A stretch of 36,969 nucleotides of DNA from Gemmatimonadota bacterium (GTDB lineage: Bacteria; Gemmatimonadota; Gemmatimonadetes; Gemmatimonadales; Gemmatimonadaceae), in contig VHBQ01000028.1 of the NCBI GenBank assembly GCA_016871855.1, forward strand, positions 1 through 36,969, read 5' to 3'. Each line of letters opens with the position of its first letter. Positions within the stretch are counted from its first letter, which is position 1. The notes beneath the pieces were generated by a model. The model saw only the letters and a list, made by a program, of their open reading frames with translations, searched no databases and was not told the origin of the DNA. Both the position numbers and the translations under genes were made by a program. Shown piece after piece: positions 27,649-36,969 of the stretch.

Positions 27649-28655
27649 CAGGACCTCCGTTCCATCACGTAGCCCAGGGCGTCCACGAGCGACGTGCGCG
27701 CGTCGGATGGCGGCACCTCGGCCATCACGGCCTCCGCCTCGGAGAGGAACTCCTCACCCTTCCTCCGGGCGAAGTCGATGCCCCCGCACTCGTGGACGAT
27801 GGCTACGACGTCGGCGATCTCGGCGTCCGAGGGCGTCGCCGAGGCAAAGAGCGCCTCGACTCGCGCGCGCTGCGCGGGCGACATGTGCGGCAACGAGGCA
27901 ATGAGCGGGAGGGTGACCTTGTGCTCCTTGAGGTCGTTGCCGCTCGGCTTGCCGGTCACCGACTCCGTCTCGGTGTAGTCGAGCAAGTCGTCGGCGACCT
28001 GGAAGGCCATGCCCAGCAGGGTGCCGTACCGCGCGAGCTGGCGACGGAACCGCGGCGCTCCGCACAGGGCGCCAACTTCCGCCGCCGCGCCGAGCAGCGA
28101 GGCGGTCTTGGCCTGCACGAGCAGCCAGTAGTCGGCCTCGCTGAACTCGAGCGCATCGAACGAGGCAAGCTGGCGCAGTTCGCCGAGCGTCATCGCGCTG
28201 GCCGCGTCGGTGAAGACGCGCAGCAGTTCGAGGTCACCCACGGCGGCCAGCTCGGCGAGCGCGCGCGTGTACAGGTAGTCGCCGGCGATCACCGCGACTT
28301 GATGTGAGAAGAGCGCGTTGATGGTCGGCATGCCGCGGCGCAGCGGCGAGTGATCCACCGAGTCATCGTGCACAACGCTGGCGAGGTGGATAAGCTCGAC
28401 CACAGCCGCCATGCTCACCGCCCGCGCCTGCGGGGCCTGCTCCAGGGAGGACGCGAGCAGCAGGACGGTGGGGCGGAACAGCTTGCCCTTCATGCGCGTC
28501 AGATGCTCGTTCACCGCTTCGATGATCGGTGCATCGGCCCGCACGATGCGCCACATCTCGTCCGGCACGCGATCGAGGCGCGCGCGGACGGGCGCCTGAA
28601 TGTCGAGCAGCGCGGGCGCGAGTGGAAGCCGGACGGGGGGCGGAACCGATGTCAC
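27648..28655 (-). CDS. Polyprenyl diphosphate synthase (trans-isoprenyl)
   Basis: A 335-residue enzyme that extends allylic diphosphates with IPP to make the side chain of quinones or a similar polyprenyl product. Visible: GKLFRP at 57-62, the first Asp-rich motif HDDSVDHSPLRRG (D97, D98, D101) and the second motif FQVADDLLDYTETES followed by GKPSGNDLKEHKVTLPLI. Both Asp motifs are intact. The residues before DDxxD suggest a long-chain (octaprenyl/heptaprenyl type) product, but chain length cannot be fixed by eye. The start is GTG at 28655, overlapping the upstream TPR stop (GTGA). Confidence 0.93.
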   Translation of the reverse strand: MTSVPPPVRLPLAPALLDIQAPVRARLDRVPDEMWRIVRADAPIIEAVNEHLTRMKGKLFRPTVLLLASSLEQAPQARAVSMAAVVELIHLASVVHDDSVDHSPLRRGMPTINALFSHQVAVIAGDYLYTRALAELAAVGDLELLRVFTDAASAMTLGELRQLASFDALEFSEADYWLLVQAKTASLLGAAAEVGALCGAPRFRRQLARYGTLLGMAFQVADDLLDYTETESVTGKPSGNDLKEHKVTLPLIASLPHMSPAQRARVEALFASATPSDAEIADVVAIVHECGGIDFARRKGEEFLSEAEAVMAEVPPSDARTSLVDALGYVMERRS

Positions 28656-31180
28656 GAGCTGACCGCGTCCACCGCTCGCAGGCGGTCCCCGATGTCGCGG
28701 AACTGGATGTCCACCGCGAAGACGCGCTCATAGTACGCCTTGGCCTCGGGCGCCTTCTTGAGCCCCTCTGAGACGTAGCCGAGCAGATACAGCACCCCGA
28801 CGAGCTGATCGTCGCCGACGCCGGGTTCAACCAGCGCCCGCTGGAGGATGGTCAGGGCGACCGGGAGCTGCCCCTTCTCGAGGAAGCACTGGCCGAGTGC
28901 CTCGTACGTGCGCACGCGGAGCTGCGCGCCGCGCAGCGCCTTCTGGAACTCCGCGATCGCCTCGTCGAGCAATCCCATTTCCTTGTAAGCCACGCCGAGG
29001 TCGTAGTGCGACTCGTGGTCCCCTTCGTCGACGTTCTGCGCGACACCCTGCTTGAACTTGCGCAGCATGTCCTGGAAGTCGGCGTCCTCGTCTCCGGTGG
29101 GCTCCTTCTCCTCGACGACCATGCGCGTGGACTTCGGCTCCTCCTCGTCGCGCAACCAGTCACCGAGCGAGACGAAGTCCTCGTCCGCTTTGGCGGCGGG
29201 CGCTTCGGCGGCGGGCGGCGGCTCGGGGATGGCGGTGAGCATCCCCGTGTAGCGCCTGCCTGGCGACGCCACGGAGGGGCGCTTCTCCGGCGCCGGGGCG
29301 GCGGCGGGCGCCGTGGTGGAGAGCGATTCAAGCGCGGAACTAGCGCGCACGTCGTCGGCCGCGATCTCGAGGACGCGCAGGTAGACGGCCTTCGCCTTGT
29401 CCGTCTGGCCCTCGCGGAAGAGCGCATCGGCCAGATCGAGGTACGCCTGCGCGAGCCCCGGCTTGTCGTCGGCGCGGAATGCGAACTCGACGCGCTTCTG
29501 GTGGAAGCGCACCGAGGTCGGGTTCAGCCGGACGATCTCGTCGGCCACGGAGCGCGCGTCGTGGATCTGCCCCGCGCCCTCGAAGCCGGCCATGGACTCC
29601 TCGAGCATCGCGAGCCCTTCGTCGCGCTGGCCCTCGTCGAGCATCGCTTCGGCGAGCTGGCGGCGCAGGTTCCAGTTCTCTGGCTCGCGGGCCACCTGTT
29701 CGCGCAGGTCGTCGATGCTCGACGCGAGCATCGGGATCGCCATCGTCGTGGTGCGGCGCACCGGCGGCGTGGGCGCCTCGACGAACTCGACGTCCACCTC
29801 GCCGAAGCCCGTGGGCTCCTCCACCTCCGGAGCGGCGGCGGTTTCGGCCGGGGCGGCGTCGAGGTCGATGAAGCCAAGCTCATCAGCGGCCGACGGCGCG
29901 GCCGCAGCGGCCTCGGGCGCCTCGGTGAGGTCAAGCAGTTCGATGTCACCGGACGGCCTCGGCTCGGCCGCAGGCGGCGCCTCCGCCTCGAGGTCGAGCA
30001 AGGGGATATCCGCGACGAGACCAGACGCGGCCGCGACCACTTCCATCGACGTGTCGATGAGCGGGAGGTCGCCCGGCAGGGCCAGATCGCGCCCCGCCTC
30101 CCGCGCGGGCGCCTTGACCTCTTCGACCCCGGAGAGGTCGAGTTCGGCGAATTCGCTCGCGCTCAGCGGTGCCGCCTCGTCGGCGGCCTCCGGCACCAGG
30201 GAGGTGGTCTCAAGGCCCAGCAACGCCCCAGCGGCCTCCGGCGGCGCGCTGCCAGCGTCGACCGACGTGCTCTCGATTCCGGCGAGTGACGTGCTCTCGA
30301 TCCCCACCAGGGACGTGCGCTCGATCCCGGTCAGCGGCGTGGCCTCAAGGCCCTCGAGCACCGGCGGCGCGGGAGCTTCGGGCGGCGCCACTGGCGGCGG
30401 GGGCGGCGCTGGCGGCGGGGGTGGCTCCGGCTTGCGCTCGACCGTCGGCGCCGCCACGGAGAGCCGCGACTTGCGCGGCGTTGGCGCATCGAGGTCGATG
30501 AAGATCAGGTCGTCGTGGGCGGTCGCCTTCGACTCGACCGACTTGCGCGCCGCCGTGCGCGGTGTGGCGTCGGGATCAATGGCGCGAATGCGCTCCTGCG
30601 TCGCGTCGGCCTCAGTCGCGCGCCCGCTGGACTGATACAGCTCGAGCAGGGTCAGCAGCTGCTCCACGGCCTCGCCCTTGCGATCGGCCTTCAGGAGCTG
30701 GTCGGCCAGCATCAGCCGGACGTCGTCCTGATCCGGGCAGAGGTCGGCGAATTCCTTAAGCGCCCGAAACGCCTCGTCCTTCTTGCCGGCCTTCTGCATC
30801 CGGTCGGCGTACTCGAGGAAGTTCTGCTTGGCGTCGCCGTTGAAGCCCTTCGCGGCGGAGATCTTGCCGAGCTTGTAATAGACCGACGCGCGGCCGGGCG
30901 AAGACCGCAGCACCTTGTTGCACAGCGCGATGGCGTTGTTGAAGAAGCCGCCCTCGGCGTACAGGTCCACCGCGCGCTCGTACAACGTCACGGCTTCCCC
31001 GGTGTCGCCAGCCTTCATCAGCAGGTCGCCGACGCGGTTGTACAGCGCCACCTCGATGTCTGACTCGCCGCCCGCATCGTAGACGTCAAGGATCTCGCGG
31101 TACACCGCGATGGCCTTGTCCATCTTCTTGGCGGCTTCGAACTCGGCGGCCTTCTTCTTGAGCTTGGCGATGTCAGCCAT
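28652..31180 (-). CDS. TPR protein with repeated short linear motifs
   Basis: A large TPR protein of 842 residues. The N-terminus MADIAKLKKKAAEFEAAKKMDKAI opens four or five TPRs (to about residue 200). A disordered central region (about 205-490) contains a tandem octapeptide (GIESTSLA-like, five copies) and repeated FIDLD / LLDLE motifs. More TPRs follow (490-620) and a C-terminal TPR array (690-842; YDLGVAYKEMGLLDEAIAEFQKAL, YEALGQCFLEKGQLPVAL). I use the second Met (31180) because MADIAKL begins a typical helix; a Met six codons earlier is possible. No signal peptide. It heads an operon with the polyprenyl synthase, DUF4321-like and tatA genes. Function unknown; similar in design to the TPR protein at 22494-24752. 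Confidence 0.87.
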   Translation of the reverse strand: MADIAKLKKKAAEFEAAKKMDKAIAVYREILDVYDAGGESDIEVALYNRVGDLLMKAGDTGEAVTLYERAVDLYAEGGFFNNAIALCNKVLRSSPGRASVYYKLGKISAAKGFNGDAKQNFLEYADRMQKAGKKDEAFRALKEFADLCPDQDDVRLMLADQLLKADRKGEAVEQLLTLLELYQSSGRATEADATQERIRAIDPDATPRTAARKSVESKATAHDDLIFIDLDAPTPRKSRLSVAAPTVERKPEPPPPPAPPPPPVAPPEAPAPPVLEGLEATPLTGIERTSLVGIESTSLAGIESTSVDAGSAPPEAAGALLGLETTSLVPEAADEAAPLSASEFAELDLSGVEEVKAPAREAGRDLALPGDLPLIDTSMEVVAAASGLVADIPLLDLEAEAPPAAEPRPSGDIELLDLTEAPEAAAAAPSAADELGFIDLDAAPAETAAAPEVEEPTGFGEVDVEFVEAPTPPVRRTTTMAIPMLASSIDDLREQVAREPENWNLRRQLAEAMLDEGQRDEGLAMLEESMAGFEGAGQIHDARSVADEIVRLNPTSVRFHQKRVEFAFRADDKPGLAQAYLDLADALFREGQTDKAKAVYLRVLEIAADDVRASSALESLSTTAPAAAPAPEKRPSVASPGRRYTGMLTAIPEPPPAAEAPAAKADEDFVSLGDWLRDEEEPKSTRMVVEEKEPTGDEDADFQDMLRKFKQGVAQNVDEGDHESHYDLGVAYKEMGLLDEAIAEFQKALRGAQLRVRTYEALGQCFLEKGQLPVALTILQRALVEPGVGDDQLVGVLYLLGYVSEGLKKAPEAKAYYERVFAVDIQFRDIGDRLRAVDAVSS
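30260..30356 (-). repeat. 24-bp coding tandem repeat (octapeptide)
   Basis: About four adjacent 24-bp units encode GLEATPLT, GIERTSLV, GIESTSLA and GIESTSVD; a fifth related unit, GLETTSLV, lies some 20 residues further on. It is in frame within the disordered linker of the TPR protein. Confidence 0.8.
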
Positions 31181-31242
31181 AGGGGTGCGCGGGCACAAAA
31201 AACCGGAAAGACAACCTTAGATGGCGTGAGGGTCCGGCTGGA

Positions 31243-31272
31243 AAGGTACGCCGCTGCGGGGGAGGATGACAA
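31243..31272 (-). promoter_or_regulatory. Sigma-70-type promoter of the TPR-polyprenyl-tatA operon
   Basis: On the minus strand TTGTCA (31267-31272), 18 bp, TACCTT (31243-31248): close to consensus for this genome. It predicts a start near 31236 and a leader of about 56 nt. Confidence 0.6.
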
Positions 31273-31290
31273 CGGGGGCTAGCGGGCTGC

Positions 31291-31326
31291 GTTGGCCGTG
31301 CGCGTGGGGCAGTCGCACGGGCCAAC
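31291..31326 (-). terminator. Hairpin downstream of hutI
   Basis: GTTGGCCGTGCG (31291-31302) pairs with CGCACGGGCCAAC (31314-31326) with a one-base bulge. It lies 18 bases past the hutI stop and just upstream of the next promoter. No T-tract. Confidence 0.55.
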
Positions 31327-31344
31327 CAGCGGGCAGCGGATCCC

Positions 31345-32604
31345 TCAGGCGCCCGGACCGAATGCGGGCCGCCCGCGCACCCAACTGGCATGGCAGCGAT
31401 GGTCGCCGTACCAGTACGGGAGCTCTCGGATGTCCCCGATATCGAAGAGTGCGAGGTCAGCCGAGAAGCCGGGCGCCAGCTGCCCCGTCTCTGCGGCCAA
31501 GGCGACGGCGGCAGCCCCGTTGACCGTGGCGGCGAGGATGGCCTCGCTGACCGAGAGGCGCAGCTGGCTCACGGCCAGGGTGAGCACGAGCGGGAAGTTG
31601 ACCGTCGGTGACGTGCCCGGATTGAAATCCGACGCGAGCGCGACCGCGGCGCCGGCGTCAATCAGCGCTCGAGCCGGCGCCTGACGCGGTCGGCCGAGGA
31701 AGAGCATGGTGCCCGGAAGCAGGGTCGCCACGGTCCCGGCGGTACCGAGTGCCTTGATGCCTGCGTCGGACACGGCGGCAAGATGGTCGGCGCTCGTAGC
31801 GCCGATTTCGGCGGCGAGTTCGGCTGCCCCCGCGGTCTCAAGCTCGTCGGCATGGAGCTTGAGCTGGAGGCCGTGCCGGCGCGCGGCGCCGAGGATGACG
31901 CGTGCCTCGTCCGGCGTGTAGACGCCCGGTTCGCAGAAGATGTCGGCAAACGTGGCGAGCCCCTCGGCGGCGACGCGCGGAAGCATCTCCTCGACGATAA
32001 GCGCGATGTACTCCTCGCGCGTGCGTGGCGCCGCGCGGTACTCAAGGGGAATCTCGTGCGCCCCGAGGAAGGTCGGCACGAGGCGGATGGGGAGCGCCTG
32101 TTGGAGGCGGCGAATCACGCGGAGCGACTTGAGTTCGTCGTCCAGGGTGAGCCCATAGCCCGACTTCACCTCGAGCGTCGTGGTGCCGTGCGCCATCAGC
32201 CGCCGGAGCCGGGGGAGGGCGAGCGCGAGGAGTTCGTCCTCGGAACGTGCGCGCAGGTCGCGGACCGAGCTGTGGATTCCCCCGCCCCGCTTCGCAATCT
32301 CCATGTAGCCGACGCCGGCGGCGCGCAGCTCCTGCTCCTCGTGGCGCGGCTTGCCGAAGATGCCGTGCGTGTGGGAGTCCACGAGCCCGGGCATGAGGAC
32401 GCGGCCGCCACAATCCACGACCGCGGCGTCCGGCGCGGCGGCGCGCATCGCCTCGCGCGGCCCCACAGCGGCGATGCGCCCGTCGTCGACGATCAGCGCG
32501 GCGCCGGTGAGAACCTCCAGTGCGCGCAACTCATCGCCGCGTCGCGCGCGCGCGGGACCGGCAGCGGTGACAAGTTGGGCGGCGTTGTCGAAGAGGAGCT
32601 TCAT
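31345..32604 (-). CDS. hutI: Imidazolonepropionase
   Basis: A 419-residue amidohydrolase that opens 4-imidazolone-5-propionate to N-formimino-glutamate, the third step of histidine degradation. The metal-binding motif is LMPGLVDSHTHGIFGKPRHEE, followed by EVKSGYGL, FLGAHEIP, LHADE, ATSADHLAAV and ASDFNPGT with the late Asp. Length is typical (about 405-420). ATG at 32604; no convincing ribosome binding site. It is separated from hutU by a radical SAM gene and a 168-bp gap that contains GGATCGC-N5-GCGATCC (32661-32679). Confidence 0.96.
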   Translation of the reverse strand: MKLLFDNAAQLVTAAGPARARRGDELRALEVLTGAALIVDDGRIAAVGPREAMRAAAPDAAVVDCGGRVLMPGLVDSHTHGIFGKPRHEEQELRAAGVGYMEIAKRGGGIHSSVRDLRARSEDELLALALPRLRRLMAHGTTTLEVKSGYGLTLDDELKSLRVIRRLQQALPIRLVPTFLGAHEIPLEYRAAPRTREEYIALIVEEMLPRVAAEGLATFADIFCEPGVYTPDEARVILGAARRHGLQLKLHADELETAGAAELAAEIGATSADHLAAVSDAGIKALGTAGTVATLLPGTMLFLGRPRQAPARALIDAGAAVALASDFNPGTSPTVNFPLVLTLAVSQLRLSVSEAILAATVNGAAAVALAAETGQLAPGFSADLALFDIGDIRELPYWYGDHRCHASWVRGRPAFGPGA

Positions 32605-32660
32605 CGGGGCGAGACGATTGAGGATGGCGAATGCGGATAGCGATCTCGGACTCCGACTGA

Positions 32661-32679
32661 GGATCGCGATTGGCGATCC
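32661..32679. repeat. Short hairpin between the radical SAM gene and hutI
   Basis: A perfect 7-bp inverted repeat, GGATCGC/GCGATCC, with a five-base spacer. The surrounding 32620-32680 is rich in GCGAT/ATCGC words. A terminator or operator role is possible; nothing more can be said. Confidence 0.35.
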
Positions 32680-32772
32680 GCGGCATGCCAGTGTACGCGT
32701 GCGGACACGACCATCGTGTACAGAAACTACGGCGAGGCGCCACCGGCGCGCGAGCGGCGCGGACGGCGCACG

Positions 32773-33741
32773 CTACGCGATCAAATCCTGGAATCGCGAG
32801 AGCGTGAGCGGGGCCTGGGCCTCGCCGCGGCAGGCGTAGTAGCAGGCATTGCAGTCGATCGGCGCGTAGCCGCGATACTCGGCCCAGTGCGCGTCGGCCG
32901 GGAAGTCAGGACAGCGGCGCACAAGGCCCTGCGGATTGATGTGGATCGTCGTCTCGCCCGACCGGCACGGCTCCGGCATCTCGTCGCGCAAGTAGCGCGG
33001 CAGCTGCTGGAGGTACCAGTCGGAGTTGGTGATGACGCCGCGATGGCGGCGCTTGAACGCCAGCAGGTCCTCGACGAGCCGCTCGACGCGTTCGCGCTGG
33101 TCCGCGCGGATCAGGTGCACCTTGCTGCCGTTCTTCATGTCGGTGTAGACCGACAGATTCACCCCGGCGCGCTGGGCGTGCGCGTGACCGACGATGGCCA
33201 GGATGTCATCGAGGTTGTCGTCGCGGATCACGGTGTTGAATCGCACCGCCATCCCGCGTCGGCGCAGCTCGGGGACGAGGGCGAGAATCTTGGCCGCGAG
33301 CCCTGGAATTCCGCGCTCCGCGTCATGCCGTTCGTCGAGGTAGTCGAGCGAGATGTTGAACGAGTCCAGCCCGGCGTCCCACAGCCGCTGCGCGCGCTCC
33401 ACGGACAGCATCCCGCCATGAGTCAGGAGAGTCATGTAGCAGTACGGCACGGCGCGCGCGACCTCGGCGATGATGTCCTCCAGATCGCGGCGGAGCGTGG
33501 GCTCGCCGCCGGTGAAGTTGATCATCATCGGGTCGAAGGTGCGCGCCGCCTCGACGAACGAGGCCAGCTCAGTCGCCTTCTCCGACACGGGCGTCTTCCA
33601 GTAGTCGCAGCCGCCGCAGGCCGCGTTGCAGCGCATCGTGACCTCGAAGTTCACGAGCACCGGGCGGCGGGTGAGCCGCAGGCGCGCGTACTTCACGGCG
33701 AAGGGAAGGAGGTGCCAGAACTTGTACTTGGGGCTGAGCAT
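32773..33741 (-). CDS. Radical SAM protein with SPASM/twitch-like C-terminal cysteines
   Basis: A 322-residue radical SAM enzyme. The CxxxCxxC motif CNAACGGC (C38, C42, C45) holds the 4Fe-4S cluster, and FTGGEP (76-81) binds SAM. The C-terminus has C259, INPQGLVRRC with C277, and DCNACYYAC (C297, C300, C304), resembling the auxiliary cluster motif of SPASM/twitch enzymes (C-x12-G-x4-C, then C-x2-C). The substrate is unknown; relatives include peptide-modifying and HpnH-like enzymes. The start at MLSPKYKFWHLLPF excludes upstream codons that only translate a class B repeat; TAGCTT lies seven bases before the ATG. It sits between hutU and hutI but is not a known Hut enzyme. Confidence 0.85.
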   Translation of the reverse strand: MLSPKYKFWHLLPFAVKYARLRLTRRPVLVNFEVTMRCNAACGGCDYWKTPVSEKATELASFVEAARTFDPMMINFTGGEPTLRRDLEDIIAEVARAVPYCYMTLLTHGGMLSVERAQRLWDAGLDSFNISLDYLDERHDAERGIPGLAAKILALVPELRRRGMAVRFNTVIRDDNLDDILAIVGHAHAQRAGVNLSVYTDMKNGSKVHLIRADQRERVERLVEDLLAFKRRHRGVITNSDWYLQQLPRYLRDEMPEPCRSGETTIHINPQGLVRRCPDFPADAHWAEYRGYAPIDCNACYYACRGEAQAPLTLSRFQDLIA

Positions 33742-33748
33742 CACGCGA

Positions 33749-33754
33749 AAGCTA
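33749..33754 (-). promoter_or_regulatory. Possible leaderless -10 of the radical SAM gene
   Basis: TAGCTT on the minus strand ends seven bases before the ATG at 33741. It fits TANNNT spacing seen at ctaA, yraN and 17054. It would let this gene be transcribed separately from hutU. Confidence 0.4.
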
Positions 33755-33788
33755 TGGGACGGGACGAGCGTGACGAAGTGGGACGACA

Positions 33789-33927
33789 GGGGAACGGGGA
33801 GGGGGTAGAGGCAAAGCGAGGAGGGCTGGGGAGCGGAACGAGAAGGGGGCATCCAGCGCGTGGACGCCCCCTCGCTCGTTTCCCCACCTCGCGTCTCCTC
33901 GCCCAGCCTCTACCCGCTCCCCGTTCC
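33789..33927. terminator. Class B element downstream of hutU
   Basis: The left arm GGGGAACGGGGAGGGGG plus TAGAGGC (33789-33812) is matched at 33906-33927. The centre is a GC hairpin, GGGGGC-ATCCA-GCGCG-TGGAC-GCCCCC (33845-33871), with one unpaired base on each side. It lies nine bases after the hutU stop on the minus strand and separates hutHU from the radical SAM gene. Confidence 0.75.
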
Positions 33928-33935
33928 GTCGCCGT

Positions 33936-35590
<1,655 letters not shown>

Positions 35591-35594
<4 letters not shown>

Positions 35595-36969
35595 GACACG
35601 ACTCCTTCAACGGGCACGAACTCGCGCCGCGCGATGGCGGCGGCGAGCGCCTGAATGTCGGGCGAGAGCATGCGATCGTCGCCGAGCGGCGGCACCGCGC
35701 GGCGCACGGCGGCGTGCACCTGCTCGACCGGCGCACTGCTGCGCAGCGGGCGGCGGTAGTCGAGCCCCTGCGCGCCGCACATCAGCTCGATGGCGAGCAC
35801 GTGGCGCACGTTGCCGACGATGCGACGCAGCTTCCACGCCGCCCCCATGGCCATCGGGACGACGTCTTCCTTGCTGCCGTCCGTCGGAATGGTGTCCACG
35901 CTCGCCGGGTGGGCCAGCACCTTGCACTCGGAGGCGAGCGAGGCGGCGGTCACCTGCGCCATCATGAAGCCGCTGTTCAGCCCCGCGTGACTGGCAAGGA
36001 ACGGCGGCAGCCCCTCGTTGAGGTCGGGGTGGACGAGGCGGTCGATGCGACGCTCGGCCATCACCGCGACGTTGCTCATCGCGATGGCGAGCACGTCCAG
36101 CGCCATCGCGACGGCCTGCCCGTGAAAGTTGCCGCCGCTCAGCATCTCGCCGTTGTCGAAGACGAGCGGGTTGTCGGTGGCGGCGTTGAGTTCGCGCGCG
36201 ATCAGCCCCTCGCAGAACCGGATCGCGTCGAGCACGGGGCCGTGGACCTGCGGCATGCAGCGGAGGGCGTAGGCATCCTGCACGCGCGGATCACCGTCGC
36301 GGTGCGACTCGCGCAGCGGACTGCCATCGAGGAGGGCGCGCAGGAGGGCGGCGCTGTCCTTCTGCCCGACTTGCCCGCGCGCGTCGTGGATGCGGGCGTC
36401 GAAGGCGGTGGGCGTCCCCTTCAGCGCCTCGAGCGTCATCGCGCCGGCCGCGTGCGCCGTCTCCCACAGGGTGCGCGCCTCGAGGACGGCGAGCGCGGCC
36501 ACCGCTGTGTGGGCCTGCGTGCCGTTGATGAGAGAAATGCCTTCCTTCGGGTGAAGAGTGAGGGGGGCGAGGGCGGAGGCGGTCAGGGCGTCTCGGGCGG
36601 GCATTCGTGCGCCATCCTTCGTGTTTAGCTCGCCTTCGCCGATGAGCGTCACGGCGAGTTCGGCGAGGGGCGAGAGGTCGCCGCTCGCCCCCACCGAGCC
36701 CTGCTCGTGCACGACGGGCCAGAGCCCGGCGTTGAGCATCGCGCAGATGAGGTCGGGCACCTCGGGACGCGATCCCGAGAAGCCCTTGGCCATCACGTTG
36801 GCGCGCAGGAGCATCATCGCGCGCACCTCGGCTTCCGGCAGCTCGGGACCGACGCCGGCGACGTGGCTGCGCACGAGGTTCACCTGCAATTGGGCCAGCT
36901 GGTCGGCGGGGATGTGCACGTCGGAGAGCTTGCCAAAGCCGGTGGTGACGCCGTAGACGACCTCGTCGC
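35591..36969 (-). CDS. hutH: Histidine ammonia-lyase, C-terminal about 90%
   Basis: The frame runs off the window; the visible part starts [20 protein letters not shown], matching the region around residue 50 of known enzymes, so about 50 N-terminal residues are missing. The enzyme deaminates histidine to urocanate. The MIO cofactor forms from Ala-Ser-Gly in [14 protein letters not shown]. Other conserved blocks: [37 protein letters not shown] and [14 protein letters not shown]. The C-terminal [16 protein letters not shown] is usual. An ATGA overlap leads into hutU. The hut operon promoter and any regulator lie outside the window. Confidence 0.98.

Noticed and set aside
33742-33852. 37-residue N-terminal extension of the radical SAM protein
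   Set aside because: It is the translation of a class B arm, and a plausible promoter element lies just before the later ATG.

Overview
The window is a GC-rich, gene-dense stretch of a chromosome from an aerobic Gram-negative-type bacterium. Evidence for an outer membrane is a TolC-RND-HlyD efflux operon and gmhA; evidence for aerobic life is a CtaA/Cox15 heme A synthase; pilT points to type IV pili. The gene set and base composition suggest Gemmatimonadota, but that is inference: there is no rRNA or other decisive marker. No tRNA, rRNA, IS element, prophage or CRISPR array was found.

Layout. 1-4821 (+): end of a TolC-like gene, a periplasmic adaptor and an RND pump. 5023-8851 (-): alaS, a small unknown gene and gmhA. 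9221-10282 (+): ctaA. 10564-16891 (-): comB, ftsK, yraN, recA, recX. 17054-17512 (+): a four-helix-bundle protein. 17718-24752 (-): a TPR protein, aroQ, pepP, accB, pilT, accC, mostly tightly coupled; this is the widespread aroQ-pepP-accBC neighbourhood with pilT placed between accB and accC. 25020-26837 (+): a PpiD/SurA-type foldase. 27110-31180 (-): a second TPR protein, a polyprenyl diphosphate synthase, a DUF4321-like protein and tatA. 31345-36969 (-): the histidine degradation genes hutH (cut by the window end), hutU and hutI, with a radical SAM gene between hutU and hutI.

The coding content is mostly ordinary; the unusual biology is between the genes. Four repeat classes fill the gaps. 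Class A is six very long hairpins arranged as three convergent pairs (8911-9193, 10281-10559, 13350-13634). Their stems vary with compensating changes, but they keep a conserved unpaired asymmetric internal loop: ATTCTC opposite TCGAGTA, and in one pair a second loop, T(A/T)CGAG opposite CCGTTTAT. Class B is built from the module GGAACGGGGAGGAGG plus TAGAGGCGAAGGGACG in inverted arms around GC-rich hairpins, mostly right after stop codons; one half-copy has entered the comB coding sequence in frame and adds 24 residues. Class C is 7-bp GACGGTN arrays 1-7 nt upstream of the gmhA, accB and accC start codons. Class D is a 10-bp repeat array (13 perfect copies) facing a diverged inverted array across a terminator hairpin.

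Several genes appear to have leaderless or near-leaderless starts (TANNNT 6-7 nt before ATG), and GTGA overlaps couple adjacent genes three times. The class A family is the best candidate for something undescribed: mismatched loops preserved in otherwise near-perfect palindromes suggest that a folded RNA or single-stranded DNA is recognised. All statements come from reading the sequence; no database search was possible.
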